This document shows positions 18,325-27,641 of a stretch of 64,000 nt of DNA, one piece after another (position 1 is the first letter of the stretch; every line of letters begins with the position of its first letter). The stretch is from Vibrio echinoideorum. Its GTDB lineage: Bacteria > Pseudomonadota > Gammaproteobacteria > Enterobacterales > Vibrionaceae. The stretch spans positions 2,480,001 through 2,544,000 of the forward strand of contig NZ_AP025483.1 of NCBI RefSeq assembly GCF_024347455.1. The letters run 5' to 3'. Made by a program: the position numbers and the translations under genes. The notes below the pieces were generated by a model, which worked only from the letters and a program-made list of their open reading frames with translations, made no database searches and was not told the origin of the DNA.

Positions 18325-19643
18325 GATGCCACACCTAAAGGTGGGTGATCTGAAATCAAACTCAGGAGAGTCGACATCTTCTTATTCAACTCTTGCCACT
18401 CATGCTCAGCGACTGATCCCGGCACGATCCCCGCCCCCGCAAACAGTTGTACTTGATCGTTTACAACCAAGGCACTTCGAATCGCCACACAGAATTCAGC
18501 GCGTTGATGACTGATATAGCCAACCGATCCTGCATACCAACCTCTTGCAAATGGTTCATGTTCTAGAATGAAGTCCATCGCTTCTTTACGGGGTAAGCCA
18601 GCGACTGCGGCAGTTGGCTGTAATGAGCTCAGTAACTGAACACCATTAACACCCGAGTTAAGTTGCGCGTGAATATTGCGTTTTAAATGTTGGACCTTAC
18701 GCAAACGCACCAAGCGCGCGTCTTTTTCAACGTGCACCGTTTGGGAATGAGGAGTCAGACGCTCAATAATATCATCAACCACATACTGATTCTCATTGAG
18801 GTTTTTGCTGTCTTGAGAAAGCCAATTGGCTAACTCCATATCCTCGGTTGCGTTTTCCCCGCGACCAATGGTTCCAGCAAGAGCTTCGGTATCAAGCTCA
18901 GTACCATGTCGGCTGTATAAACGCTCTGGCGTCGAACCAATAAAGCTGTGTTTAGAGTCCAACACCAACATAAAGTGAAAGCTGTGGTGATTCTGCAGAT
19001 AACTGGCTTTGAGTAATTGAGCGGCACAAATTGGCGCATCGAGCTGTAATGTGGTTTTACGAGCCAAAACAACTTTCTTGTACTCTTCGTCGCTGATGCC
19101 TTTAAGCACTTTATCAACTAAGTTACCCCACTGCTCTCTTTCTGGAACATGGTTAATCTGTTCGATATGGGCAGACAGCGGAGCCAGTATTGCCGCTTCG
19201 ACAGAAAGCTTATTCAAAGCATTAATTGAAGCAACACGCTCAGGAGATAAATTAACCGCTAGCGACCATGTATTGTCAAAGCGAATCAATTCAACCTGTG
19301 GAAGGAAAAAGAACGATTCCATACAACGACGATTTTTTGCGGTATGTCCGTCAAACGAACGTCCACCCCAGATTCGTTGTTCTTTACCAAGAATTGCATA
19401 CGCAGGAGCGGGATCGGAGAAAGTATGCAGTTGGCCGAGCGCAACGACCTCTTCACGAGTATCGCGTGACTGCCAATAGAACTTAGGAAAGAGCGGTTGA
19501 GCATGAAGCCATTCAATAAATGCAAACGATGGTTTTTGCGTTAGAACTTCAACACAACGAACTTCGCTTGTTTGGGCATTTTGTACTCGCTCAATCAAAG
19601 CGGAGATAGTTTGCTGGAAATGTGACAAATCGACCTCGTTCAC
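18321..19643 (-). CDS. menF: Isochorismate synthase MenF
   Basis: 440 residues. It isomerises chorismate to isochorismate and begins the menaquinone branch. The C-terminal chorismate-binding domain is clear: KVVLARKTTLQL, FIGSTPERLY, EALAGTIGRG, LHPTAAVAGLPR-type motif (SSLQPTAAVAGLPRKEA) and FVGA-type ending (FAGAGIVPGS). It is the first gene of menFDHBCE. The frame opens with GTG at 19643 (MNEVDLSHFQQT) with no strong ribosome binding site, so the start is less sure. The gene faces away from alaA across 281 bp that must hold both promoters. Confidence 0.92.
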   Translation of the reverse strand: MNEVDLSHFQQTISALIERVQNAQTSEVRCVEVLTQKPSFAFIEWLHAQPLFPKFYWQSRDTREEVVALGQLHTFSDPAPAYAILGKEQRIWGGRSFDGHTAKNRRCMESFFFLPQVELIRFDNTWSLAVNLSPERVASINALNKLSVEAAILAPLSAHIEQINHVPEREQWGNLVDKVLKGISDEEYKKVVLARKTTLQLDAPICAAQLLKASYLQNHHSFHFMLVLDSKHSFIGSTPERLYSRHGTELDTEALAGTIGRGENATEDMELANWLSQDSKNLNENQYVVDDIIERLTPHSQTVHVEKDARLVRLRKVQHLKRNIHAQLNSGVNGVQLLSSLQPTAAVAGLPRKEAMDFILEHEPFARGWYAGSVGYISHQRAEFCVAIRSALVVNDQVQLFAGAGIVPGSVAEHEWQELNKKMSTLLSLISDHPPLGVAS

Positions 19644-19924
19644 ATCTAAATTATTATTATATTAGTTTGATACTTTATGGGCAGCACCCACTTAGATCAA
19701 GAATGTATAAAATCTTTTGAACATTCCTGTGATTCTAAGCGATTCAGCCCTCTTATTCACCTTAACCAATGCCCAATAAAGCGATTAATTAAAATTTAGA
19801 GAATAGTGACAACAAAAAGACCAAACGTGACACTGAAATGCGACATTCATCAGATTTTTATTCTATCAAACTTCATTTTGCGGTACTTTAATAAAGTATT
19901 TAAATTAATTTCAGGAAATCGGCA

Positions 19925-21157
19925 ATGCAAAATATCGGGATGTCGTCAAAACTCAACAGCGTATGCTACGAAATCAGGGGGCCTGTACTCAAACATGCTA
20001 AGCGCATGGAAGAAGAAGGGCATAAAATACTGAAGCTTAATATTGGTAACCCCGCCCCATTTGGTTTTGACGCCCCTGATGAAATCCTTGTTGATGTAAT
20101 CCGCAACCTACCGACATCTCAAGGTTACTGCGATTCAAAAGGCATCTACTCAGCCCGTAAAGCGGTTGTTCAGCACTATCAGAAAAAAGGTCTACGTAAC
20201 CTTGATGTCGAAGACGTTTACATTGGTAACGGCGCATCAGAGCTTATCGTTATGTCTATGCAGGCGCTACTGGATAATGGTGATGAAATCTTAGTTCCCG
20301 CTCCGGATTACCCACTGTGGACAGCGTCTGTTGCGCTTTCTGGTGGCACACCGGTTCATTACCTATGTGATGAAGATGCAGATTGGTATCCAGACCTAGA
20401 TGACATGCGTGCAAAAATTTCACCAAAGACGCGCGGTATCGTTCTGATCAACCCGAACAACCCAACGGGCGCGGTATACAGCCGAGACTTCCTACTACAA
20501 GTGGTTGAGATTGCTCGTGAACACGGCTTGATTATCTTCGCGGATGAAATCTACGACAAAGTGCTTTACGACGGCGCTGTACACACATCAGTGGCAACAC
20601 TGGCTGAAGACGTATTAATGGTCACGTTCAACGGCTTGTCTAAGGCTTACCGTGTATGTGGCTTCCGTGGTGGTTGGATGTTCTTAACGGGTCCTAAACA
20701 TATCGCGAAAGGCTATGTTGAAGGGCTAGAAATGCTGGCCTCAATGCGTTTATGTGCCAACGTACCGATGCAGCACGCCATCCAAACCGCACTGGGTGGT
20801 TATCAAAGTATCAACGAACTCTTGCTACCCGGTGGTCGCTTACTTGAGCAACGTGACCGCGCATGGGAACTGATCAACAAGATTCCAGGTGTGTCTTGTG
20901 TGAAACCTAAGGGTGCTATGTATCTGTTCCCTAAGATTGACACCAACATGTACAACATCAAAGACGATCAGAAATTTGTACTCGATTTCCTTAAGCAAGA
21001 GAAGGTACTACTGGTTCAAGGTACTGGTTTTAACTGGCCAAAACCAGATCACTTCCGCATCGTGACTCTGCCGCACATCGAAGATCTAGAAATAGCAATT
21101 GGTCGCCTCGAGCGCTTCTTGCAGACTTACAGCCAAGACGAGCTCACTGGCGATTAA
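19925..21157 (+). CDS. alaA: Glutamate-pyruvate aminotransferase AlaA
   Basis: 410 residues. A pyridoxal-phosphate class I aminotransferase making alanine from pyruvate and glutamate. It is very close to E. coli AlaA as I remember it, for example LNIGNPAPFGFDAPDEILVD and GLEMLASMRLCANVP. The Schiff-base lysine is Lys240 in FNGLSKAYR, and the substrate-binding NPNNPTGAVYS and ADEIYD motifs are present. A clear AGGAA ribosome binding site precedes the ATG. It is monocistronic with its own terminator and divergent from menF. Confidence 0.95.
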   Translation: MQNIGMSSKLNSVCYEIRGPVLKHAKRMEEEGHKILKLNIGNPAPFGFDAPDEILVDVIRNLPTSQGYCDSKGIYSARKAVVQHYQKKGLRNLDVEDVYIGNGASELIVMSMQALLDNGDEILVPAPDYPLWTASVALSGGTPVHYLCDEDADWYPDLDDMRAKISPKTRGIVLINPNNPTGAVYSRDFLLQVVEIAREHGLIIFADEIYDKVLYDGAVHTSVATLAEDVLMVTFNGLSKAYRVCGFRGGWMFLTGPKHIAKGYVEGLEMLASMRLCANVPMQHAIQTALGGYQSINELLLPGGRLLEQRDRAWELINKIPGVSCVKPKGAMYLFPKIDTNMYNIKDDQKFVLDFLKQEKVLLVQGTGFNWPKPDHFRIVTLPHIEDLEIAIGRLERFLQTYSQDELTGD

Positions 21158-21230
21158 TGAACCCAAAGAGAAATGACTACAATTTACTGTTTTAAAAGAC
21201 TTTAACTTGTATTCATTCACTTCTATGCTT

Positions 21231-21259
21231 AAAAGGCTCCTGTTTAGGAGCCTTTTTTG
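21231..21259 (+). terminator. Terminator of alaA
   Basis: Stem AAAAGGCTCC (21231-21240) and GGAGCCTTTT (21247-21256) with a 6-nt loop, followed by TT. It sits 75 bp after the alaA stop and before the yfbR start. Confidence 0.9.
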
Positions 21260-21326
21260 TATCCGCTGTCTCGCACTATTTATGAGAAAACAGCTGCGAG
21301 TGGAGCACCGTTTAGAAAGGACGATC

Positions 21327-21911
21327 ATGAAACAAAGCCATTTCTTTGCCCATCTAGCACGCATGAAGCTTATCCAGCGTTGGCCCCTCATGCGCTCAAT
21401 CTCCAGCGAAAATATTTCTGAACATAGCCTACAGGTGGCTTTCGTCGCGCACGCCTTGGCGCTTATCAAAAACAAAAAGTTCGATGGTCAACTCAACCCT
21501 GAACACATTGCACTGCTTGGTATGTACCATGATACCAGTGAAGTGCTAACTGGTGATTTGCCGACGCCGGTTAAATACTACAATCCAGATATCGCCCAAG
21601 AGTATAAGAAGATAGAAGCGGCAGCAGAACAAAGGCTACTTTCGATGCTGCCAGAAGAGTTTCAAGATGACTTCGCCCCATTCTTAATATCCGGGACGGC
21701 AAGCGAAGAAGAACAAAGCATTGTGAAACAAGCAGACACTATCTGTGCTTACCTAAAATGTCTGGAAGAACTCAGCGCGGGCAATCACGAATACGAGCAA
21801 GCTAAACGCAGGTTGGAAGAGACTCTCGAACAACGTAAAAGCCCAGAAATGGATTACTTTCTCACCACCTTTGCACCGAGTTTTGAATTATCACTAGACG
21901 AAATCAGCTAG
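21327..21911 (+). CDS. yfbR: 5'-Deoxynucleotidase YfbR
   Basis: 194 residues from the ATG at 21327, which has an AGAAAGGA ribosome binding site and gives the family N-terminus [19 protein letters not shown]. The frame extends 40 codons upstream, but those codons overlap the alaA terminator and are not coding. It is an HD-domain phosphohydrolase that dephosphorylates dNMPs. Metal ligands are visible as SEHS, YHDTSE and KQADTI, and the substrate Arg-Trp pair is RWPLM. The next gene, 54 bp on, is a dGTPase-like HD enzyme; together they suggest local control of deoxynucleotide pools. Confidence 0.93.
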   Translation: MKQSHFFAHLARMKLIQRWPLMRSISSENISEHSLQVAFVAHALALIKNKKFDGQLNPEHIALLGMYHDTSEVLTGDLPTPVKYYNPDIAQEYKKIEAAAEQRLLSMLPEEFQDDFAPFLISGTASEEEQSIVKQADTICAYLKCLEELSAGNHEYEQAKRRLEETLEQRKSPEMDYFLTTFAPSFELSLDEIS

Positions 21912-21965
21912 CTAGGTATAACTTGAGTGTAATTAGCTAAATAAATCAGATTGATAGGTGCTATT

Positions 21966-23309
21966 TTGACTGTCCAACTCGAACCATCATTTGAACTCGC
22001 ACAAGAATGGCAACATCGAAATGATGATGAACATAAAATAAGACGTGATGACCACCGCAGCCCGTATCAACGCGATCGTGCTCGCGTGCTTCACTCTGCT
22101 GCATTTCGTCGTCTGCAAGCCAAAACGCAGGTACACGGCACCACAGTAAATGACTTCCACCGTACTCGCCTTACTCACTCGTTAGAAGCGGCGCAACTGG
22201 GTACAGGTATTGTCGCGCAGTTGAAAAAAAAACAACCCGAGTTCCGAGACCTATTACCTTCAGACAGCTTGATTGATTCCCTGTGTTTGGCACACGATAT
22301 TGGCCATCCGCCTTATGGACATGGTGGTGAAGTCGCACTCAACTACATGATGCGCGACCATGGAGGCTTTGAAGGCAATGCCCAAACGTTCCGAATTGTC
22401 ACGCAACTGGAACCTTACACCGAAAATCACGGAATGAACCTATCAAGGCGAACTCTGCTAGGGTTGATTAAATACCCATCTCTACTCAGTGAAGTTCAAG
22501 CTAAGACTCAATCTCAACCGGTTAAACACCAACGACAACTTCGTGCTAGGGATTGGATGCCAGCAAAAGGTATTTACGACCACGATGAAGAGCTCTTCAA
22601 CTGGGTACTGGAGCCGCTTTCAATTAACGATCAGCAGCTTCTAAAGCAAAAAAGAAAATCACACACCGAACCACTTGAGCACAACAAAACTAAGTACAAA
22701 TCACTCGACTGTTCCATCATGGAGTTGGCTGACGACATCGCGTATGGCGTGCACGATTTGGAAGATGCGATTGTGTTAGGTTCAGTGACCAAAGCACAAT
22801 GGGTCGATTCTGCTTATCCTCAACTCAAAGAGATGGCCGATCCTTGGATTTGTGAACACCTAGATTCAATTACAGAGATGCTTTTCTCTGGTGAGCAGTA
22901 TCGTCGAAAAGATGCGATTGGTGGGATAGTTAACGCACTACTAACCAGTATTTCGATTGAACGAGTGGATGCTAGCTTTGAGAATGTGCTGTTGGCTTAC
23001 AATGCCGTGCTCGAACCGAGTATGGACGCCACACTAGATAAGCTGAAACATTTCGTTAGCGAGTTTGTTATCCACGTCCCTCAAGTTCAGGTCATTGAAT
23101 ACAAGGGGCAGCAAATCATCATGGACATGTTTGAGGCATTCAGTGCCGATCCTGAACGCTTACTCCCATTACAGATAAAAAAACAATGGCTACAACACCA
23201 AGACGATTCAAAAAAGATGCGCGTGATAGCGGATTACATATCTTCAATGACCGATGATCTTGCGCAGAAAATGCATCAGCAATTGTTCTCAGCTCATACA
23301 GAGTTTTAA
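21966..23309 (+). CDS. dGTPase-like HD-domain triphosphohydrolase
   Basis: 447 residues if TTG at 21966 is the start (AGGTG six bases upstream); a TTG five codons earlier is possible. The HD-domain metal site is clear: TRLTHSLE (His), CLAHDIGHPPYGHGGE (His-Asp plus the dGTPase-specific continuation), then MELADDIAYGVHDLEDA (Asp). Family members split dNTPs into deoxynucleoside and triphosphate. Homologues of this type in Vibrio and Shewanella have been reported to protect against phage by depleting dNTPs; whether this protein does so is inference. It follows yfbR directly, the two probably forming an operon. Length is shorter than E. coli Dgt (505), matching the bacterial type-2 family. Confidence 0.88.
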   Translation: MTVQLEPSFELAQEWQHRNDDEHKIRRDDHRSPYQRDRARVLHSAAFRRLQAKTQVHGTTVNDFHRTRLTHSLEAAQLGTGIVAQLKKKQPEFRDLLPSDSLIDSLCLAHDIGHPPYGHGGEVALNYMMRDHGGFEGNAQTFRIVTQLEPYTENHGMNLSRRTLLGLIKYPSLLSEVQAKTQSQPVKHQRQLRARDWMPAKGIYDHDEELFNWVLEPLSINDQQLLKQKRKSHTEPLEHNKTKYKSLDCSIMELADDIAYGVHDLEDAIVLGSVTKAQWVDSAYPQLKEMADPWICEHLDSITEMLFSGEQYRRKDAIGGIVNALLTSISIERVDASFENVLLAYNAVLEPSMDATLDKLKHFVSEFVIHVPQVQVIEYKGQQIIMDMFEAFSADPERLLPLQIKKQWLQHQDDSKKMRVIADYISSMTDDLAQKMHQQLFSAHTEF

Positions 23310-23340
23310 GTGCTCAATCGCTTGAATATCTGGTAACGAA

Positions 23341-23940
23341 TTAATCTAAATAGTTTTTTTCGAAGACACCTGGCGGCATTTGATTAATTTGAAACTGAAT
23401 CATTTGGTCAAATGCCGTTAACAACGGACTAAAATCGCCATCACTCTCTAACAAGCTCAACAAATGATAACCCGCTTCGACGGTTGAAAGGCTGTTTTCA
23501 CTGGGCGCTTTGCGAATTCGATAATTACCTTTGAGGTCTTTTGGCAAATGTACGGTTTTCAATGCGTGTAAGTTATTGGAAACTTGCCACATTTTGAATG
23601 CCTTTTTCCACGTACCATCCAATAAAATCACACGTAGCTTTTTGCTTGGACAGGTTGCTGACTCAACAGAAACAGAATTTTCACTCGGGTATAAAATCAC
23701 GTGTTGGTAATGCTCATCAGCCAGCAACGCGTTAAGTTGTACATTGTTTGAAAAGTCTTCCCCTACAAGCGTCACGCTGTTATTTAGAGATAGTGAGAGG
23801 ATACGCGCAGTTCCCATCGGGCGATGCTCTTCTGATGGGTGCTGAAGAATGATAAGCTCAACGTTCGATTCTAGTGGTGTAACCCACTGACAAATACAAG
23901 CTTTCAACGCTTTACTGCATTGGGGGCAATAACGAGACAT
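23341..23940 (-). CDS. tapT: tRNA-uridine aminocarboxypropyltransferase (DTW domain)
   Basis: 199 residues. It has an N-terminal zinc cluster (CPQCSKALKACIC) and the DTW-family core with LLDGTWKKAFKM, followed by the RIRKAPSENSLSTVEAGY motif. Family members such as E. coli TapT (YfiP) add a 3-amino-3-carboxypropyl group from S-adenosylmethionine to uridine 47 in the variable loop of several tRNAs. It is divergent from the rhombosortase gene with almost no space between the starts. It converges with the dGTPase gene. Confidence 0.88.
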   Translation of the reverse strand: MSRYCPQCSKALKACICQWVTPLESNVELIILQHPSEEHRPMGTARILSLSLNNSVTLVGEDFSNNVQLNALLADEHYQHVILYPSENSVSVESATCPSKKLRVILLDGTWKKAFKMWQVSNNLHALKTVHLPKDLKGNYRIRKAPSENSLSTVEAGYHLLSLLESDGDFSPLLTAFDQMIQFQINQMPPGVFEKNYLD

Positions 23941-23949
23941 GGATTTAAT

Positions 23950-24486
23950 GTGTACCCTGTTTTAATTTTCACTTCACTTTTATGCGTCTTATTCCAACTT
24001 GAGCCTGTGCAGGCTTGGGTAGTTTGGGATAAAAATGCAATTGCCGATGGGCAATGGTGGAGGATCCTAACAGGAAACTTTTCACATACCAACTACTCAC
24101 ACCTTCTGATGAATCTAGCAGGCTTGTGGATCATCAGCTATCTGTTTCAACCCTATAAAAAACTGCTTATTGGTGCATTGCTTTTCATTAGCCTAATCAC
24201 TGGACTGGCGTTGTTGCTGACGGACATTCATATCTATGTGGGGTTATCTGGGACATTACATGGGTTGTTTGGTTTATTCGCTCTCAATGAAGCGCTGAAC
24301 GGCAGGAGGTCAAGCTGGCTTCTGGTGTTGGGGTTAATAGCTAAAATAGCTTGGGAGCAGCTTGTTGGCCCTTCTAGCACCACTGGCGAACTGATTAATG
24401 CTCGCGTGGCCATTGAAGCCCACCTAGCAGGCGCTATCGCTGGAGGCTTCATGGCTTTGGTACTATGGTTACCGAATAGGAAGTAG
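23950..24486 (+). CDS. rrtA: Rhombosortase (rhomboid-family intramembrane protease)
   Basis: About 178 residues from GTG 23950 (MYPVLIFTSLLCVLF); a TTG at 23920 would add ten residues and overlap tapT, so I prefer the shorter form. It is a small six-helix rhomboid with the catalytic serine in GLSGTLHG and the histidine in EAHLAGAIAGG. An N-terminal segment reads WWRILTGNFSHTNYSHLLMNLAG, typical of rhombosortases. These enzymes process GlyGly-CTERM tails of secreted proteins, mostly type II exported ones, so target proteins should be elsewhere in the genome. No GlyGly-CTERM target is within this window. Confidence 0.85.
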   Translation: MYPVLIFTSLLCVLFQLEPVQAWVVWDKNAIADGQWWRILTGNFSHTNYSHLLMNLAGLWIISYLFQPYKKLLIGALLFISLITGLALLLTDIHIYVGLSGTLHGLFGLFALNEALNGRRSSWLLVLGLIAKIAWEQLVGPSSTTGELINARVAIEAHLAGAIAGGFMALVLWLPNRK

Positions 24487-24529
24487 CCCTCCATAACCGT
24501 ACCCCTTCAAACTGCCGTAACCCTTCAAA

Positions 24530-24829
24530 CTAAAGTTGAATTCGCTCACGGTTCTTTTCAACCGTCGCTTCGCCAATACCTTTCACATTGACCAAATCAT
24601 TAGGTGCTGTAAATGCACCGTGCTGATCTCGATAAGCTACGATATCTTTGGCTTTCTTATCACCGACACCAACCAATAGCGCTGACAGTTCCTCAGCCGT
24701 CGCTGTATTGATGTTTACCGTAATCTCAATGCCATCGTAAAGCTCAGCTTTGGTAGGACTATCTGCAAACACTCCACCGCTTAAAGTAATTAGAAGTGAA
24801 AGAAGTAATGTTGAATATATTGTGCGCAT
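24530..24829 (-). CDS. comEA: ComEA-like helix-hairpin-helix DNA-binding protein
   Basis: 99 residues with a signal peptide (MRTIYSTLLLSLLITLSGGVFA) and a ComEA-type helix-hairpin-helix domain (INTATAEELSALLVGVGDKKAKDIVAYR ... LVNVKGIGEATVEKNRERI). In Vibrio such a periplasmic protein binds incoming DNA and ratchets it through the outer membrane during natural transformation. It is a lone gene, as competence ComEA usually is in gammaproteobacteria. The length suits V. cholerae ComEA. Another small HhH protein (YbaV-like) is the main alternative and cannot be excluded by eye; ybaV also sits near ppiD in E. coli. Confidence 0.8.
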   Translation of the reverse strand: MRTIYSTLLLSLLITLSGGVFADSPTKAELYDGIEITVNINTATAEELSALLVGVGDKKAKDIVAYRDQHGAFTAPNDLVNVKGIGEATVEKNRERIQL

Positions 24830-24896
24830 AAACCGTTCCTTTGTTCAAAAAAGGTAACTTATGCACTTACCGTGGCAAATAACATAATCGCCAGAT

Positions 24897-24935
24897 AAAA
24901 ATAAAGCGGGTCACCTAAGTGACCCGCTTCGTTAT
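24897..24935 (-). terminator. Terminator downstream of ppiD
   Basis: An 11-bp stem, AAGCGGGTCAC (24904-24914) with GTGACCCGCTT (24919-24929), and a CTAA loop. The minus-strand side continues into TTTATTTTTAT. It lies 160 bp beyond the ppiD stop. Confidence 0.75.
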
Positions 24936-25090
24936 ACATCTTATTTTCATCAGCTTGTTTGTTGGCTCACAAATCTGATTTATCGAATAAACCCAATTTG
25001 CAAAACAACAACCATCGCATGTTGATTCTCGGTAGTCAGTCACCTAACAGGCTTAACTACCGAGCTAAGCTAACTCAAGCTAACCTGAGC

Positions 25091-26956
25091 TTACTGACCT
25101 TGACCCACTACGTAATATTCAACGTCTGCATTTTTGCGCAGTACGTTTAGTACATTAGTAAGGTCTTGCTGATTACCAACTCGCTCCAACTGTGCACCAA
25201 TTTGAGTGCTGTAAGCTGGGTTGATTTCAGCTGTTACTTTAGAAAGCTCAACAACAACGATGTTACCGTCTTGGTCTTTAGATTGACCGAACACAGCTTG
25301 ACCTGCTTCTGGTTTCGCTAGAGCGAATACAGACGCCGCTAGTGGTGAGTTACGGTCAATCGTTTCAAGTTCAGTGAACTCAAGGTTGTTATCTGCAAGT
25401 ACTGCTTCGTTACCTTGCTTAAGTTCGTTCACTAGAGAAACACCTAGCTCAACTGCTTGTTGCTCAGCTTGTACAGCAGACAATGCAGCGACAACTTGAT
25501 CTTTCACTTCTTCTAGAGGAAGAACGGTTTCGTCACGAGTCTCTTCTACACGAACAACAATCACGTGTTCAGGTGCAACTTCGATAACTTCAGAGTTTAG
25601 GCCGTCTTCTTTCACTTCAGGGCTCAAGATAGCTTGCATAACAGCAGGCGTCATCAACACTTCTGGCGCATCTACTTGAGAGATGAAATCAGTCGTTGTG
25701 ATTTTCGCATTAATAGCTTCTGCAGAATCATCTAAAGAGTCAGGGAATTCAAATGCCACTTTCTCTAGCTCAGTTTGCTGTTCATAGAACTGGTCTACTG
25801 CATGCTGATCTAAAAGCTCACTCTTAATCTCTGCCGCTACTTCAGTGTAAGGCTGAGCTTGAGATGCTTTTAGTTCGTCTAGCTTGATGATGTGGTAGCC
25901 AAATTCAGATTTAACTAGGCCCGTTGTATCACCAATATTCTCAAGAGCAAAAGCTGCATCTTCGAATGCTGGGTCCATAACATCGCGTTCAATCCAACCT
26001 AGATCACCGCCAACGTCAGCACTGCCGAAATCATCAGACTTCTCTTCTGCTAGTGTAGCGAAATCAGCACCGGCGTTGAGTTCGTCTAGGATTGACTGAG
26101 CTTTCGCTTCATCATCGCCTTGAACTAGGATATGGCTAACTTTACGTTGCTCTGAAGTTGAGTACTTATCTAGGTGCTCTTGGTAATATTTCTGAGCTTC
26201 TTCATCACTCACTTCAAGCTGCGACTTAAGCGCTTCAGCTGAAAGTTCGATGTAAGAAACCTTAGCTTGCTCTGGACGAGTGTAAGCTAATGGGTTTTCA
26301 GAGTAGTACTGCTCGATCTGTTCGTCAGTAAGTTCGATACCTTTCGCTAAATCAGCAACAGAAAGCGTCACTGTGCGAATATCACGAGTTTGAGCAATAA
26401 GCTTACTTTGTGTATCGATTTCACCTTGAAGAACAAACTCGCTGCCTTGAAGCGCAGTAACAAGCTGGTTACGCATTAGGTCACGACGCATGTACTCAGC
26501 AAAGCTTTCTGCACTGAAACCTGCGCGACGTAGTGCTGCTTGGTAAATATCTTGATCGAATTGACCGGCCGTTTGAAATTGAGGCATTTCTAGAATCATT
26601 GTACGGATTTGAGAATCACTGATTCGTAGGCCTAAAGACTCAGCTTGCTGCTCAAGTAGAACATCGTTGATCATGCGATCAAGGACTGACTTACGGAAAG
26701 ACTCTACGTATGCAGGGTCTGCAAGCATTTGAGCGAAGTAGTCGCCAAGTTGAGATTGCATGCGATTACGTTCGTTTTGGTAAGCTTGTTCAAACTCACC
26801 ACGGGCAATTTCTGTGTTGCCAACTTTAGCTGCTGCGTTGTTACCGCCACCGGTGATGTAGCTGCCCACACCTGCGAATACGAATGACAGGATAATCAAC
26901 CCAAGGATAATTTTTACCGCGATGCTATTCACGCCTTCGCGTAATCGATCCATCAT
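25091..26956 (-). CDS. ppiD: Periplasmic folding chaperone PpiD
   Basis: 621 residues, anchored in the inner membrane by one N-terminal helix (VKIILGLIILSFVFAGVGSYI, about 15-35). A SurA-like N-domain is followed by a parvulin (PpiC-type) domain at about 265-355 (KVSHILVQGDD ... GGDLGWIERDVMDPAFEDAAFAL ... SEFGYHIIKL). It works at the SecYEG exit, helping newly exported outer-membrane proteins. The hupB-ppiD order is the same as in E. coli. The start MMDRLREGVNS is preceded by a GGAGAGCACTT purine-rich site. Confidence 0.94.
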   Translation of the reverse strand: MMDRLREGVNSIAVKIILGLIILSFVFAGVGSYITGGGNNAAAKVGNTEIARGEFEQAYQNERNRMQSQLGDYFAQMLADPAYVESFRKSVLDRMINDVLLEQQAESLGLRISDSQIRTMILEMPQFQTAGQFDQDIYQAALRRAGFSAESFAEYMRRDLMRNQLVTALQGSEFVLQGEIDTQSKLIAQTRDIRTVTLSVADLAKGIELTDEQIEQYYSENPLAYTRPEQAKVSYIELSAEALKSQLEVSDEEAQKYYQEHLDKYSTSEQRKVSHILVQGDDEAKAQSILDELNAGADFATLAEEKSDDFGSADVGGDLGWIERDVMDPAFEDAAFALENIGDTTGLVKSEFGYHIIKLDELKASQAQPYTEVAAEIKSELLDQHAVDQFYEQQTELEKVAFEFPDSLDDSAEAINAKITTTDFISQVDAPEVLMTPAVMQAILSPEVKEDGLNSEVIEVAPEHVIVVRVEETRDETVLPLEEVKDQVVAALSAVQAEQQAVELGVSLVNELKQGNEAVLADNNLEFTELETIDRNSPLAASVFALAKPEAGQAVFGQSKDQDGNIVVVELSKVTAEINPAYSTQIGAQLERVGNQQDLTNVLNVLRKNADVEYYVVGQGQ

Positions 26957-27093
26957 AATTTAAGTGCTCTCCGGATATGAAGCATTGGCTTCAAAATAAA
27001 AATCTATTCACGCGATATTATCAGAAAAAGAAATGCGCATCAGTAGGATGCGCATAATTTAAATAAGTTCAATGTGCTTTGTACACATACTGT

Positions 27094-27124
27094 CTAAAAA
27101 TGAAACATCATTTTTCAAACAGTA
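27094..27124 (-). terminator. Likely hupB terminator hairpin
   Basis: AAAAATGA (27096-27103) and TCATTTTT (27108-27115) form an AT-rich stem-loop. Outer ACTGT/ACAGT segments extend it with small bulges. It is about 60 bp beyond the hupB stop, on the side of ppiD. Confidence 0.45.
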
Positions 27125-27176
27125 AACGCATTTTACTGCCTTCCCCTCTTAAAGTTTGAGGTTTCAGCAACAAAAA

Positions 27177-27449
27177 TTAGTTACATGCGTCTTTAAGTGC
27201 TTTACCCGCTTTGAAGCCAGGTACTTTAGCTTCAGCGATTTGGATCTCTTCACCAGTTTTTGGGTTACGACCTGTACGAGCAGCACGAGTACGAACACTG
27301 AAAGTACCAAAGCCAACAAGTGCAACTTGGTCACCTGATTGTAGAGTTGTACCAACTGCTTCGATGAAAGCGTCTAGAGCGCGACCAGCTGAAGCTTTAG
27401 AGATGTCTGCGTTTTCTGCGATTGATTCTACTAGTTGTGTTTTATTCAC
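27177..27449 (-). CDS. hupB: DNA-binding protein HU-beta
   Basis: 90 residues starting with GTG at 27449, preceded by AGGGGA at ideal spacing; seven further codons upstream are open but not needed. The sequence ([28 protein letters not shown]) and the DNA-arm region ([24 protein letters not shown]) match HU-beta closely. HU bends and compacts DNA as a dimer. It lies between lon and ppiD, as in E. coli. Confidence 0.96.
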   Translation of the reverse strand: MNKTQLVESIAENADISKASAGRALDAFIEAVGTTLQSGDQVALVGFGTFSVRTRAARTGRNPKTGEEIQIAEAKVPGFKAGKALKDACN

Positions 27450-27572
27450 TGTTTTTCCCCTATGTGTCATCTGTGACTACATCTCGATGACTGTACGTTC
27501 CATTTTGGTTTTTATTTAGCCGCAAGCCTTATTGCAAAAGGGATTGCCGCTTTAGTCGAATAACTTAGCGTC

Positions 27573-27613
27573 CAAAAAAAACGCTGACAAGCCTTTTCGA
27601 GCCTATCAGCGTA
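27573..27613 (-). terminator. Terminator of lon
   Basis: Stem ACGCTGA (27581-27587) with TCAGCGT (27606-27612), followed on the minus strand by eight T residues. It lies 30 bp beyond the lon stop. Confidence 0.85.
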
Positions 27614-27641
27614 ATTCTTTACTTATTTTTGCTACGCATCA

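Noticed and set aside
19051..19479. 142-codon plus-strand frame inside menF
   Set aside because: Shadow of the conserved menF reading frame.
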